This document shows positions 57,448 to 64,000 of a stretch of DNA of 64,000 bases, in pieces; the stretch's first letter is position 1, and the number at the start of each line of letters is the position of its first letter. The DNA lies in NCBI GenBank assembly GCA_030158485.1, contig JAOASS010000021.1, forward strand, positions 33,948-97,947, read 5' to 3'. A model generated the notes under the pieces. That model had not been told where the DNA came from and ran no database searches. It was given only the letters and a program-made list of their open reading frames with translations. This DNA comes from Pseudobdellovibrionaceae bacterium (GTDB taxonomy: Bacteria > Bdellovibrionota > Bdellovibrionia > Bdellovibrionales > Bdellovibrionaceae). Both the position numbers and the translations under genes were made by a program.

Positions 57448-58776
57448 TTTTTTATTTTCGATTAAAGCTAAAGGGCTATCAGGTAGTTCTGGCAAATTTA
57501 ATAGACTTTCCACAACTCCGTGATTGACATGCGGGTTATTATTTCCACAATCCTTAATACTAAGTGGAACCCAAATAAAATCAGGATTTTTTGATTGCCA
57601 GAAGCCTCCGATTATTTGTCCTTGATCATTTTGATTCAGAATATATTGATAAGTTCTTTTGATTGCGGGAGCCAATCCTGGCGGATAATTTTGACTACTA
57701 TCAAACTTTCGGTACGTTAAGTTAACTATGACTTCAAAAGCAGTGGTGCTTATTTTACGAAGATTCATGTTATAGCCAGAAACGGGTTGATTGTAGACAA
57801 CGGTATCTGCACGGTAATCAATAATAACAGATTTTTTTAAGCTTCCGATATAGTAAATAAGAGTTTTATGAAAAAGAGCAGGATCAATATCAAGGGGGTT
57901 ATCAGTCGCACGTCCACGATTGCGTTTACCAAAAAAAGCTGTGACTACGCAGTAGTCTGTTTCGGCTAAAATTCCTTTTTGATCGGCAACTGTGAATGTG
58001 ATTCCACTTAAAAGATCGAACCTCGAAAATCGTGGTTCTTGTCGAAGAATTGAACTGGCAGCCCAACCATTACAATGGCCTTCCCAGCCCACTCCTTTGT
58101 AGCGGTGGTTCGCGTTTTCCCAAGACCGAGCAGTTGATGAAATTCCAGTTTGGCTCTGAACAAATTTGTCATATTTTGCAAGAGGAGAGTTTTCTGAACC
58201 TGAAAGGGGTTGGTTTTTATAAGGCCACCAAAAGCCACGCCATGGAACCACGGCTGCGCTTTCAAAAGATGAAAACTCACCCTCTTGAAGTAGAAAAAGA
58301 GGGCCGTTTTGAGATTTTATACTGATAAGAGTATTCAAAACCGATTCAGCGCTTTTAATGTCAAGAGTGGGCCGAGAAACTGGTTTTAAATTGAGAGGTT
58401 CATTAATCGGTACGGGAAAAGGATTAAATTCACTGCCGTTAACTTTGTGAAAAGTAATCTGTCCTTTTTGCAGCGACCCATGAGTGATGTTTCTATTTTC
58501 ATCGACTGTAAAGCTAAGCTCTAATTTAACAACGGCTTGGTCGGCATTAAAGACAAAAAGCGGAGCTTGGTTCTGGTCCCCACGATGATAGCACCATATT
58601 TGAGTCATCGATTTTAAAAACTTCCGCTCATGTTTAATTTCAGCTTCAGGACTTTCAGTTAAAAAAAATTCATAACAAGTCGTTCGCCTAATTTCAAAAA
58701 GAGCAGATGCTTTAATGAAGCCTGAACTTAAGAAAAGTAAAAATAGAGACAACAAAATAACTTTAAAGGCTTTCAT
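57433..58776 (-). CDS. Secreted transglutaminase-elicitor-like protein
   Basis: 447 aa. Signal peptide MKAFKVILLSLFLLFLSSGFIKA. Residues 30-165 form a beta-rich N-terminal domain. From about 178 the pattern PWRGFWWPY...SPLAKYDKF, then GVGWEGHCNGWAASSIL (catalytic Cys about 235) and RADTVVYNQPVSGY plus NPHVNHGVV, resembles the transglutaminase-elicitor family of papain-like Cys-His enzymes ('tyWP...LSPaEKYD', 'yEGfChGWApA'). An exported cross-linking or peptidase enzyme is inferred; no activity can be proven from sequence. It could act on prey or on its own envelope. Confidence 0.6.
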   Translation of the reverse strand: MKAFKVILLSLFLLFLSSGFIKASALFEIRRTTCYEFFLTESPEAEIKHERKFLKSMTQIWCYHRGDQNQAPLFVFNADQAVVKLELSFTVDENRNITHGSLQKGQITFHKVNGSEFNPFPVPINEPLNLKPVSRPTLDIKSAESVLNTLISIKSQNGPLFLLQEGEFSSFESAAVVPWRGFWWPYKNQPLSGSENSPLAKYDKFVQSQTGISSTARSWENANHRYKGVGWEGHCNGWAASSILRQEPRFSRFDLLSGITFTVADQKGILAETDYCVVTAFFGKRNRGRATDNPLDIDPALFHKTLIYYIGSLKKSVIIDYRADTVVYNQPVSGYNMNLRKISTTAFEVIVNLTYRKFDSSQNYPPGLAPAIKRTYQYILNQNDQGQIIGGFWQSKNPDFIWVPLSIKDCGNNNPHVNHGVVESLLNLPELPDSPLALIENKKLKSF

Positions 58777-58838
58777 TAAGAAGGCTCCTTTTCTGAGATC
58801 ATTAAAGTTTCATTTTGATTAAATTTCCAAGAGACTCT

Positions 58839-58880
58839 ATTTAAAAAAGAATTTTTTTATAAAAACATTCTTTTTTAAAT
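58839..58880 (-). terminator. AT-rich 14-bp inverted repeat after the DEAD-box gene
   Basis: ATTTAAAAAAGAAT (58839-58852) and ATTCTTTTTTAAAT (58867-58880) are exact complements around a 14-base spacer. It lies downstream of the helicase stop and 63 bases upstream of the secreted gene's start on the minus strand. Like the repeat at 11010 it is long, perfect and almost free of G-C pairs. Confidence 0.45.
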
Positions 58881-58968
58881 TTAAATAATTTTTGTTCTTG
58901 AAAAGCTGATTTTTAACATCAAACTTGAAAGTCCGATGATGTACCAACACAAAAAAATATTTTTGGAT

Positions 58969-60165
58969 TTATTTATTTTTAGAATTCTGACGTTTTAATT
59001 TTTGAGCAGACGTGCGCGGGGGCTTGGGCGGGTGCTTCGATTTATTTTCAAGTGAAAGTGCTTTTTTTTCACTTAGTTGAGAAATCAGCTTTCCATCTCT
59101 TTCAGTTACAAGATTGATGACAAGTCCGGCACGGCCAGCCCGAGCTGTCCTACCAGCACGGTGAATGTAGTTTTCCATTTGTTCCGGTAGATGGTAATTA
59201 ATAACGCGACCCACGTGATCCAAGTCTAAGCCCCGGGCGGCTAAATCTGTGGAAACTAGTAAATCAAGATGGCCGTCTCGAAACTTTTTTAAATTGGCTC
59301 GTCGTTCATTTTTATCCATTTCGCCACGATACATGGCACAAGCATAACCTTTTTCTTTTAATTCTTGAGTGAGTTTGTCACATTGTTCTCGAGTATTAGT
59401 GAAAACAAGGGTGCCTCCTGTGACTTTTTGTTTCAGGATTTTTTCAAAAAGTGGCCATCTTTTACCATCTTTTACCATTTGATTTTGAGTTGTCAGGCTT
59501 TTAACAATTTTTCCACTGCCAGTCGTTCGTATGATTTCAGCTTTTGAAAAAAGGTTATTGATCAGCTTTTGAACAGACGGAGAAACTGTCGCGGAAAAAA
59601 GAGCCATTTGAAGACCCGCTGGACAGGCCGCCACGATCGAGTCTGAATCAGGTAAAAAACCTTGATCGAGCATTTGATCGGCTTCGTCAAAAATAAGCAT
59701 TCGCACATCTGTCAAATCAACCAATTTATGATCCAATAATTGAACCAGCCGTCCTGGAGTGGCTAGGAGTATTTCAAAAGTTTCTGCAATGTTTCGCCGT
59801 GCTTGCTCAAAAGCCATTCCGCCCAATGCGGGCCGGACTCGAAGTCTTGTTTGATGGGTGAGTGTTTTAAAAACTTTTGAAACTTGTTCTCCCAGTTCTC
59901 GAGTGGGAACCATAATAAGGGCTCGAGGTGCGGATTTTTCAGTCACAGGTTGACCCTGATTTTCAAGTGTTTTGAGCTGATGTAAGAGCGGCAAAGCATA
60001 AGTGAGTGTTTTTCCACTTCCAGTTTCTGAAACGCCCACGACTGATTTTCCCGACATAAGCAAGGGGATCGCTTTTTCTTGAATTTCCGTAGGCCGGTTC
60101 AATTTTTTTTCTTTTAATGTTTCAAGTAAGGAGGGTAAAAGTTCAAACGGGCTAAATGAATTCAT
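58969..60165 (-). CDS. DEAD-box RNA helicase (RhlE-like)
   Basis: 398 aa from the ATG at 60165 (AAGGA nine bases upstream; a TTG at 60171 is in frame). All helicase motifs are present: Q motif RPTEIQEKAIP, motif I VGVSETGSGKTLTYALP, Ia PTRELGEQV, Ib TPGRLVQLL, II FDEADQM (DEAD), III SATVS, IV TLVFTNTREQCD, V STDLAARGLDLD, VI HRAGRTARAG. The C-terminal tail is Lys/Pro/Ser-rich and basic, as in RhlE or SrmB-type ribosome assembly helicases. It stands alone. Confidence 0.94.
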   Translation of the reverse strand: MNSFSPFELLPSLLETLKEKKLNRPTEIQEKAIPLLMSGKSVVGVSETGSGKTLTYALPLLHQLKTLENQGQPVTEKSAPRALIMVPTRELGEQVSKVFKTLTHQTRLRVRPALGGMAFEQARRNIAETFEILLATPGRLVQLLDHKLVDLTDVRMLIFDEADQMLDQGFLPDSDSIVAACPAGLQMALFSATVSPSVQKLINNLFSKAEIIRTTGSGKIVKSLTTQNQMVKDGKRWPLFEKILKQKVTGGTLVFTNTREQCDKLTQELKEKGYACAMYRGEMDKNERRANLKKFRDGHLDLLVSTDLAARGLDLDHVGRVINYHLPEQMENYIHRAGRTARAGRAGLVINLVTERDGKLISQLSEKKALSLENKSKHPPKPPRTSAQKLKRQNSKNK

Positions 60166-60344
60166 AGTCAAGCGTCCTTCGGATCTGAATAATCTTTTAG
60201 AATCAAAGAATACTAACCTTTTTCTGATGAAGCTCCCTAGTGGAATCTTTTAAAAGGCTCATTATTCTTGAATTTAATAAAATTATTACTTAGCCTTTCG
60301 CTCTGGGACTATGCTTTTAAGGGAGTATTATTTCAGACTTGAAT

Positions 60345-60373
60345 TTGACTTGGGTGAAGTCTTTCCGGATACT
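60345..60373 (+). promoter_or_regulatory. Promoter of the RluA-MTase gene with a minimal leader
   Basis: TTGACT (60345-60350), 17-bp spacer, GATACT (60368-60373). The start of transcription near 60380 precedes the ATG at 60388 by about eight bases, and there is no ribosome binding site. Confidence 0.45.
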
Positions 60374-60387
60374 GTGAATTAAATCAG

Positions 60388-61956
60388 ATGAAATTCCTAA
60401 GACTTCCAGATCCACTTTTAACTTTTCTTTTCGAAAATGAAGATATTCTTGCTCTTGATAAACCGTATGGCTTTAATACTCATACCAACGACTCAAAAAT
60501 TGAACACTTTGAGCACATACAAGACGGTTTAATTGAAATTTTAGAAAAACAGTTGAATCAAAAACTTTATATTATTCATCGATTGGATCAAACGACAACG
60601 GGTGTGATTATTTTTGGTAAAACTCAAGAAGCCGCTAAAAAATATGCAGAATTCTTTTTTAATCGCCAAGTGAAAAAAACATATCTCTTTGTAACCTCTC
60701 AGAAATCAATGAAAAATGAATTTTTGATTGACCAAGAGATTGTTCATAAAGCCAAAGAGCTTCAAGCTTTGACCACTTTTAAGCTTTTACAAAAATCTCA
60801 CTCTTTTGAGCTATGGCAAGCGAATCCGCAAACGGGGCGTAATCATCAAATTCGAATTCATGCAGAAGCGGCTGGAATTTCATTGTTGGGTGACGAAAAA
60901 TACGGAGGTGAAAAATATTCATTTCTTTGTTTGCATAATCAAAAAATCGAATTTCCGAATGGAATTGTGATTCAGTCAAGAGCTCCAATCTATTTTAAAA
61001 ATCTCAGTCTTTTGAAAAACTCAGAATTATGTAAAATATTATTTGAAGCCGATCGGAGACAGAGGCTTTTTGCCATTCAAAGCAAGCAATGCTTTAAGTT
61101 AGCATCTGTTAATTTGTTAAGTCATGAAAAAAAAATGAATCTAGATCATTATGGTTCTTACTTGGTTATTAATTGGACACAAGACAGTTGGACTGATCAA
61201 GAGAAAAAAATATTTTTACAGTTTGTAGATCTAATAAAAAAACCTTTGATTGTGAAATTTTCTAACTCCAGCCAGACTCTTTTCCCGTCGGATTCAAAGA
61301 TTCAAACACAGGAAAATTTTTGGAAAGCTCAAGAGAATAAAATAATTTATGAATTACAGTCTGATCCAAAGCAGCCGATAGGTCTTTTTTTAAATCAAAG
61401 GTTACAGCGTAACTGGGTTTTAAATAATTCAAATGAAAAATCCGTCTTAAGTCTTTTTTCAAGTAATAGTGGTTTTAGTCTGGCTGCAGCATTGGGGGGC
61501 GCCCAAAGCGTGACAATCATCGAGTCACAAAAAAAATGGCTTAATTGGACACAAAAAAACTTTGCGATTAATAACCTACCTTATGAAAAGTATGATTTTT
61601 TATACCGAGACAGTTATAATTATTTAAAGCAGTGCCTCAAGAAAAATATCAAGTATGATCTCATCACGTGTGAGATTCCAACATTTGCTAAATCTGAAAA
61701 AAACGTTTTTAGAATTGAATCTGATTTAGAAGGGTTTCTTGAACACTGTTTCTTAGCTCTTAATAAACAGGGACAAATTCTTTTTTCAACGGCGTACCCT
61801 GGATTGAAAATTGACGATCTTCGAATATTAATATTAAAATTAGAAAAAAAATTAAGAATTCAAAATCTTGAAGTTTGCTGTATTTTACCTTCTTTAGATT
61901 TCGAATTACCGGCAGAAAAAGTTATTCTGAAATCATTTCTCGTGACGAAAATGTAA
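60388..61956 (+). CDS. Fusion of RluA-type pseudouridine synthase and RlmI-like methyltransferase
   Basis: 522 aa. Residues 1-205 form an RluA-family pseudouridine synthase: LALDKPYGFNTH, catalytic Asp67 in HRLDQTTTG, and QTGRNHQIRIHAEAAG. Residues 230-340 form an RlmI-like linker region (LDHYGSYLVINWTQDSW). Residues 353-522 form a SAM methyltransferase of the RlmI/RlmK type: VLSLFSSNSGFSLAAALGGAQ (compare LnLFsYTGgFSvaAalgGA), then the catalytic DPPxF motif degraded to EIPTF (429-433). One protein may place both a pseudouridine and a methyl group on the same rRNA region, or the second domain may only bind RNA. Confidence 0.78.
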   Translation: MKFLRLPDPLLTFLFENEDILALDKPYGFNTHTNDSKIEHFEHIQDGLIEILEKQLNQKLYIIHRLDQTTTGVIIFGKTQEAAKKYAEFFFNRQVKKTYLFVTSQKSMKNEFLIDQEIVHKAKELQALTTFKLLQKSHSFELWQANPQTGRNHQIRIHAEAAGISLLGDEKYGGEKYSFLCLHNQKIEFPNGIVIQSRAPIYFKNLSLLKNSELCKILFEADRRQRLFAIQSKQCFKLASVNLLSHEKKMNLDHYGSYLVINWTQDSWTDQEKKIFLQFVDLIKKPLIVKFSNSSQTLFPSDSKIQTQENFWKAQENKIIYELQSDPKQPIGLFLNQRLQRNWVLNNSNEKSVLSLFSSNSGFSLAAALGGAQSVTIIESQKKWLNWTQKNFAINNLPYEKYDFLYRDSYNYLKQCLKKNIKYDLITCEIPTFAKSEKNVFRIESDLEGFLEHCFLALNKQGQILFSTAYPGLKIDDLRILILKLEKKLRIQNLEVCCILPSLDFELPAEKVILKSFLVTKM

Positions 61957-61966
61957 AGGTATTTAA

Positions 61967-62872
61967 ATGTCCCCTGTGTTATATGCTCTTTTTGCTAATA
62001 TTTCTTTTGCAACAGCAAGTGTGTATTTCGCAACATATTCAAAAAAAATATCAGCTTCATGGGTTAATTATTTTAAAGCCTCAATAGCATTTATTTGTTT
62101 CACCAGTGTGACGCTCGTTTTCGGACTTCAAACGGATTTGCCATTTCGAAGTGTTGCATTTTTAAGCTTAAGTGGTACTTTAGGTCTTTTTATAGGGGAC
62201 ATTTTTTTACTCAAAGCTTTTACTCATTTAGGATCAGGACGTGTTCTGATGCTTTTTGGTTTTCAACCCCTCATTTTAGGCGTAGCTTCGATCTATCTTT
62301 TTAATCAGCGCTTTTCACTACTAAATGTTGTAGCCGTCATATTTTTGATGGGTTGCCTTTTCACTTTTAGTCTTGAGTCTTTTAAGCAGAAAGGTCATTG
62401 GGATTTAAAAGGTCTTGGCTATGCCATCATCGGAGTTGGTTTAGATGCCGCTGGAGTCCTCTTAACAAAATCAGCTTTCGAAGACAATCCAACACTTTCT
62501 CCATTCTATGCGAATGTCTTTCGAAGTGGAGCTGCTGTTTTAGGCTTTTTTATTTTAAGCCGGCTTAATTTTTTCCAGCTCTCGCTATTTCGTCCGCTTG
62601 ATCTTATGAAAAAATTGGAAGTTTTAAAAATAGTGATGGTTTGTTTTTTAGGAACATTTGTTTCACTCGGATTTTATATGATGGCTATGAAGCACGGACA
62701 TCTTGCAACGGTATCTGCTATCGCTGGGACAAGTCCACTGTTTGCAACTTTATTTGAAACAATAACAGGTCAAAAGAAATTAACCGCTTACCTGTTTATC
62801 GGAACTTTTTTTTTCCTATGCGGAGTTTTTATTATCGGGATGGGTTCGAATCTCAATTCATCTTTATTTTAG
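61967..62872 (+). CDS. EamA/DMT-family transporter
   Basis: 301 aa with ten predicted membrane helices in two homologous EamA halves (first half about 1-140, second 150-295). Typical features: AGTSPLFATLFE near 260 and the glycine-rich entry and exit helices. Substrate of DMT exporters (amino acids, metabolites) cannot be predicted. It starts ten bases after the fusion gene and is probably co-transcribed. Confidence 0.85.
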   Translation: MSPVLYALFANISFATASVYFATYSKKISASWVNYFKASIAFICFTSVTLVFGLQTDLPFRSVAFLSLSGTLGLFIGDIFLLKAFTHLGSGRVLMLFGFQPLILGVASIYLFNQRFSLLNVVAVIFLMGCLFTFSLESFKQKGHWDLKGLGYAIIGVGLDAAGVLLTKSAFEDNPTLSPFYANVFRSGAAVLGFFILSRLNFFQLSLFRPLDLMKKLEVLKIVMVCFLGTFVSLGFYMMAMKHGHLATVSAIAGTSPLFATLFETITGQKKLTAYLFIGTFFFLCGVFIIGMGSNLNSSLF

Positions 62873-63047
62873 GGTTCTAAAATTAATCTAAGTTCTTAGC
62901 CCAAGGTCTGACTTAATCTTTAAATTCTTGTTAAGAAAACTTCACAATCTTCTGGATGACTAGCATTTAAATTTTTTAACTTTTTTTTAATCAAAATTGG
63001 GTTGATACTATTCATAGGTTTTGATGAATGATCATGAGGAGTCTAAA

Positions 63048-63584
63048 ATGTTAACGGATGATAAAAGTAGATGTTTGCTAATCGTTGAAGACGAACAAGA
63101 TTTACTTGATATCTTAATTGAAACTTGTAGCGTTCAAACATTGTCAATTGAAGTTGCAACGAATGCAGAAGAAGCTTTAGCCGTATTGAATAAAAAAAGA
63201 ATTGATGCTGTGTTATCTGATATTAATTTACCCGGCATGAGTGGGCTTGACTTGCTTTCCCATGTCCGAATTTCTGGAAATGAAGTCCCTTTTGTGTTTC
63301 TTTCTGGTTATGCAGATCAAAAGCATTTAGCTCAAGCTTTGTCTTTTGGCGCTACAGAATTACTGCAAAAACCCTATGATGAAGATCAATTATTAAGACA
63401 TGTGGAACTTTCATTAGATTTAGGCTGTGCATTAGCTGAACTTAATCTTGAACTCAAGTTTTTTTCTGAAAATGCAATGATTCCTGCAGAAAAGCTTCGT
63501 CGAGTAAAAAAATCTCGGCATGAACTCTGGAAACTTAAAATGCAGAATGAGATTTATAAAATCAAAAAAAATTTAACGATCTAA
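63048..63584 (+). CDS. Single-domain response regulator with helical tail
   Basis: 178 aa from the ATG at 63048, six bases after AGGAG; the longer frame to 63021 lacks a site. Receiver with Glu-Asp-Glu (IVEDEQD), phospho-acceptor Asp58 (VLSDINLPG), Ser in FLSGYA and Lys in LQKPYDE. After residue 125 comes a Lys/Glu-rich helical segment of about 55 residues, without a DNA-binding motif. Output partner unknown; it lies next to a CheW gene and may belong to a chemosensory set. Confidence 0.85.
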   Translation: MLTDDKSRCLLIVEDEQDLLDILIETCSVQTLSIEVATNAEEALAVLNKKRIDAVLSDINLPGMSGLDLLSHVRISGNEVPFVFLSGYADQKHLAQALSFGATELLQKPYDEDQLLRHVELSLDLGCALAELNLELKFFSENAMIPAEKLRRVKKSRHELWKLKMQNEIYKIKKNLTI

Positions 63585-63596
63585 AATAACTTTAAG

Positions 63597-64000
63597 TTAA
63601 GATGCCGCAGCGAATGTGGACTCAATTTTTTCAACTAGTAAAGTCACATTAAGAATCATAAATGTCTTTTTTTCACCTTTGGTGTCTGTCATTTCAACAA
63701 TTTCTTCGATAGCACCTTGTAAGGCCGCATTTGAACCAGAAGCCACAATACTTGGAATTTTTAATTTACTGGCTTCGTCAACATTTTCAATTGCTTCAAC
63801 GGAATCTACCAGTAAACCCAGTCGAGATTGTTTGCCCCGGACGATAAGGACTCTTGAGTGAATTGAATCTATTTTTTCAGAAAGACCATAATATTTTCTT
63901 AAATTAATAACAGTCACAATTTCACCGCGCATCTTAAGCACTCCCGTAACATAGTCGGGGTAGCCTGGGGGTCTCATAATATCAGTCGGTCCGATCGCAA
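63597..64000 (-). CDS. cheW: CheW-like adaptor (5' end outside the window)
   Basis: The C-terminal 134 codons are visible; the frame stays open to the right edge. The sequence AIGPTDIMRPPGYPDYVTGVLKMRGEIVTVINLRKYYG (in pieces: PDYVTGVLKMRGEIV is the CheW core strand) and LGLLVDSVEAIENV match the CheW SH3-like fold. CheW couples chemoreceptors to CheA. The 12-base gap to the receiver gene is convergent. Receptor and kinase genes probably lie beyond 64 kb. Confidence 0.88.
   Translation of the reverse strand, partial: AIGPTDIMRPPGYPDYVTGVLKMRGEIVTVINLRKYYGLSEKIDSIHSRVLIVRGKQSRLGLLVDSVEAIENVDEASKLKIPSIVASGSNAALQGAIEEIVEMTDTKGEKKTFMILNVTLLVEKIESTFAAAS

Noticed and set aside
1..64000. CRISPR arrays, tRNA or rRNA genes, insertion sequences, prophage
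   Set aside because: No regularly spaced repeats, cloverleaf-like segments, transposase motifs or phage structural genes were seen; the terminase-like orphan at 1949 is isolated.

Overview
The window reads as a densely packed, AT-rich (roughly 38-40 % G+C by eye) Gram-negative chromosome, most likely a member of the Bdellovibrionota (Bdellovibrio / Pseudobdellovibrionaceae type). This is an inference from gene content: a TIGR02147-type regulator, CheX-based chemotaxis modules, FadI/FadJ beta-oxidation, fused isobutyryl-CoA mutase, many lipoproteins and secreted orphan proteins, and several degenerate c-di-GMP-type domains. No rRNA, tRNA, IS element, prophage or CRISPR array is visible.

Layout. 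1-7.7 kb: start of a creatininase-family gene, an HD-GYP-like protein, a pseudo-Hpt protein with a CheZ-like tail, an orphan terminase-small-subunit-like protein, queG, a poly(A)/CCA polymerase, a degenerate pseudo-receiver/HD-GYP protein, cheX, cheY and a stand-alone LuxR-type HTH protein. 7.7-12.4 kb: hotdog thioesterase, fatty-acid desaturase, two orphans, hflX. 12.5-19.6 kb: maeB, then fadI-fadJ and a secreted orphan. 19.6-24.2 kb: a small membrane protein, a lipoprotein behind a sigma-54-like promoter, a distant RelA/SpoT-like protein coupled to plsC, and a secreted protein. 24.3-29.5 kb: hbd, crotonase, icmF and a parvulin, probably one operon for acyl-CoA rearrangement and oxidation. 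29.5-34.1 kb: a Y-family polymerase, a COG2509-type flavoprotein, psd and two divergent PTPS-family genes (QueD and an ExxHGH variant). 34.2-38.7 kb: secreted orphans and feoAB. 38.7-43.9 kb: TIGR02147 protein, OmpR-type regulator, hybrid histidine kinase and Hpt, a likely phosphorelay. 44-49 kb: nupC, a receiver-like/PilZ-like protein, a CBS protein and an M48 lipoprotein protease. 49.1-57.4 kb: a divergent kynurenine catabolic cluster. 57.4-64 kb: secreted transglutaminase-elicitor-like protein, DEAD-box helicase, RluA/RlmI-like fusion, EamA transporter, receiver protein and the C-terminal part of a CheW.

The kynurenine cluster covers formylkynurenine to 4-oxalocrotonate and probably 2-oxopent-4-enoate by the 3-hydroxyanthranilate meta-cleavage route: KynB, Kmo, KynU, 3-HAA dioxygenase, ACMS decarboxylase, 2-aminomuconate-semialdehyde dehydrogenase, 2-aminomuconate deaminase and a 4-oxalocrotonate decarboxylase/hydratase-family enzyme. 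Tryptophan 2,3-dioxygenase and the final aldolase steps are absent. Both arms diverge from about 60 bp that contain a near-palindromic 19-bp dyad.

Two architectural themes stand out. First, several genes have a recognisable -10 box only 3-19 bases before the start codon, so leaderless or very short-leader mRNAs look common; in two places an almost palindromic -10 faces both ways. Second, of fourteen convergent gene pairs six overlap and most others are separated by 4-40 bp, leaving no room for conventional terminators. Function calls rest on motif recognition in the translated sequence without database searches; starts moved from the longest reading frame are explained in the entries.
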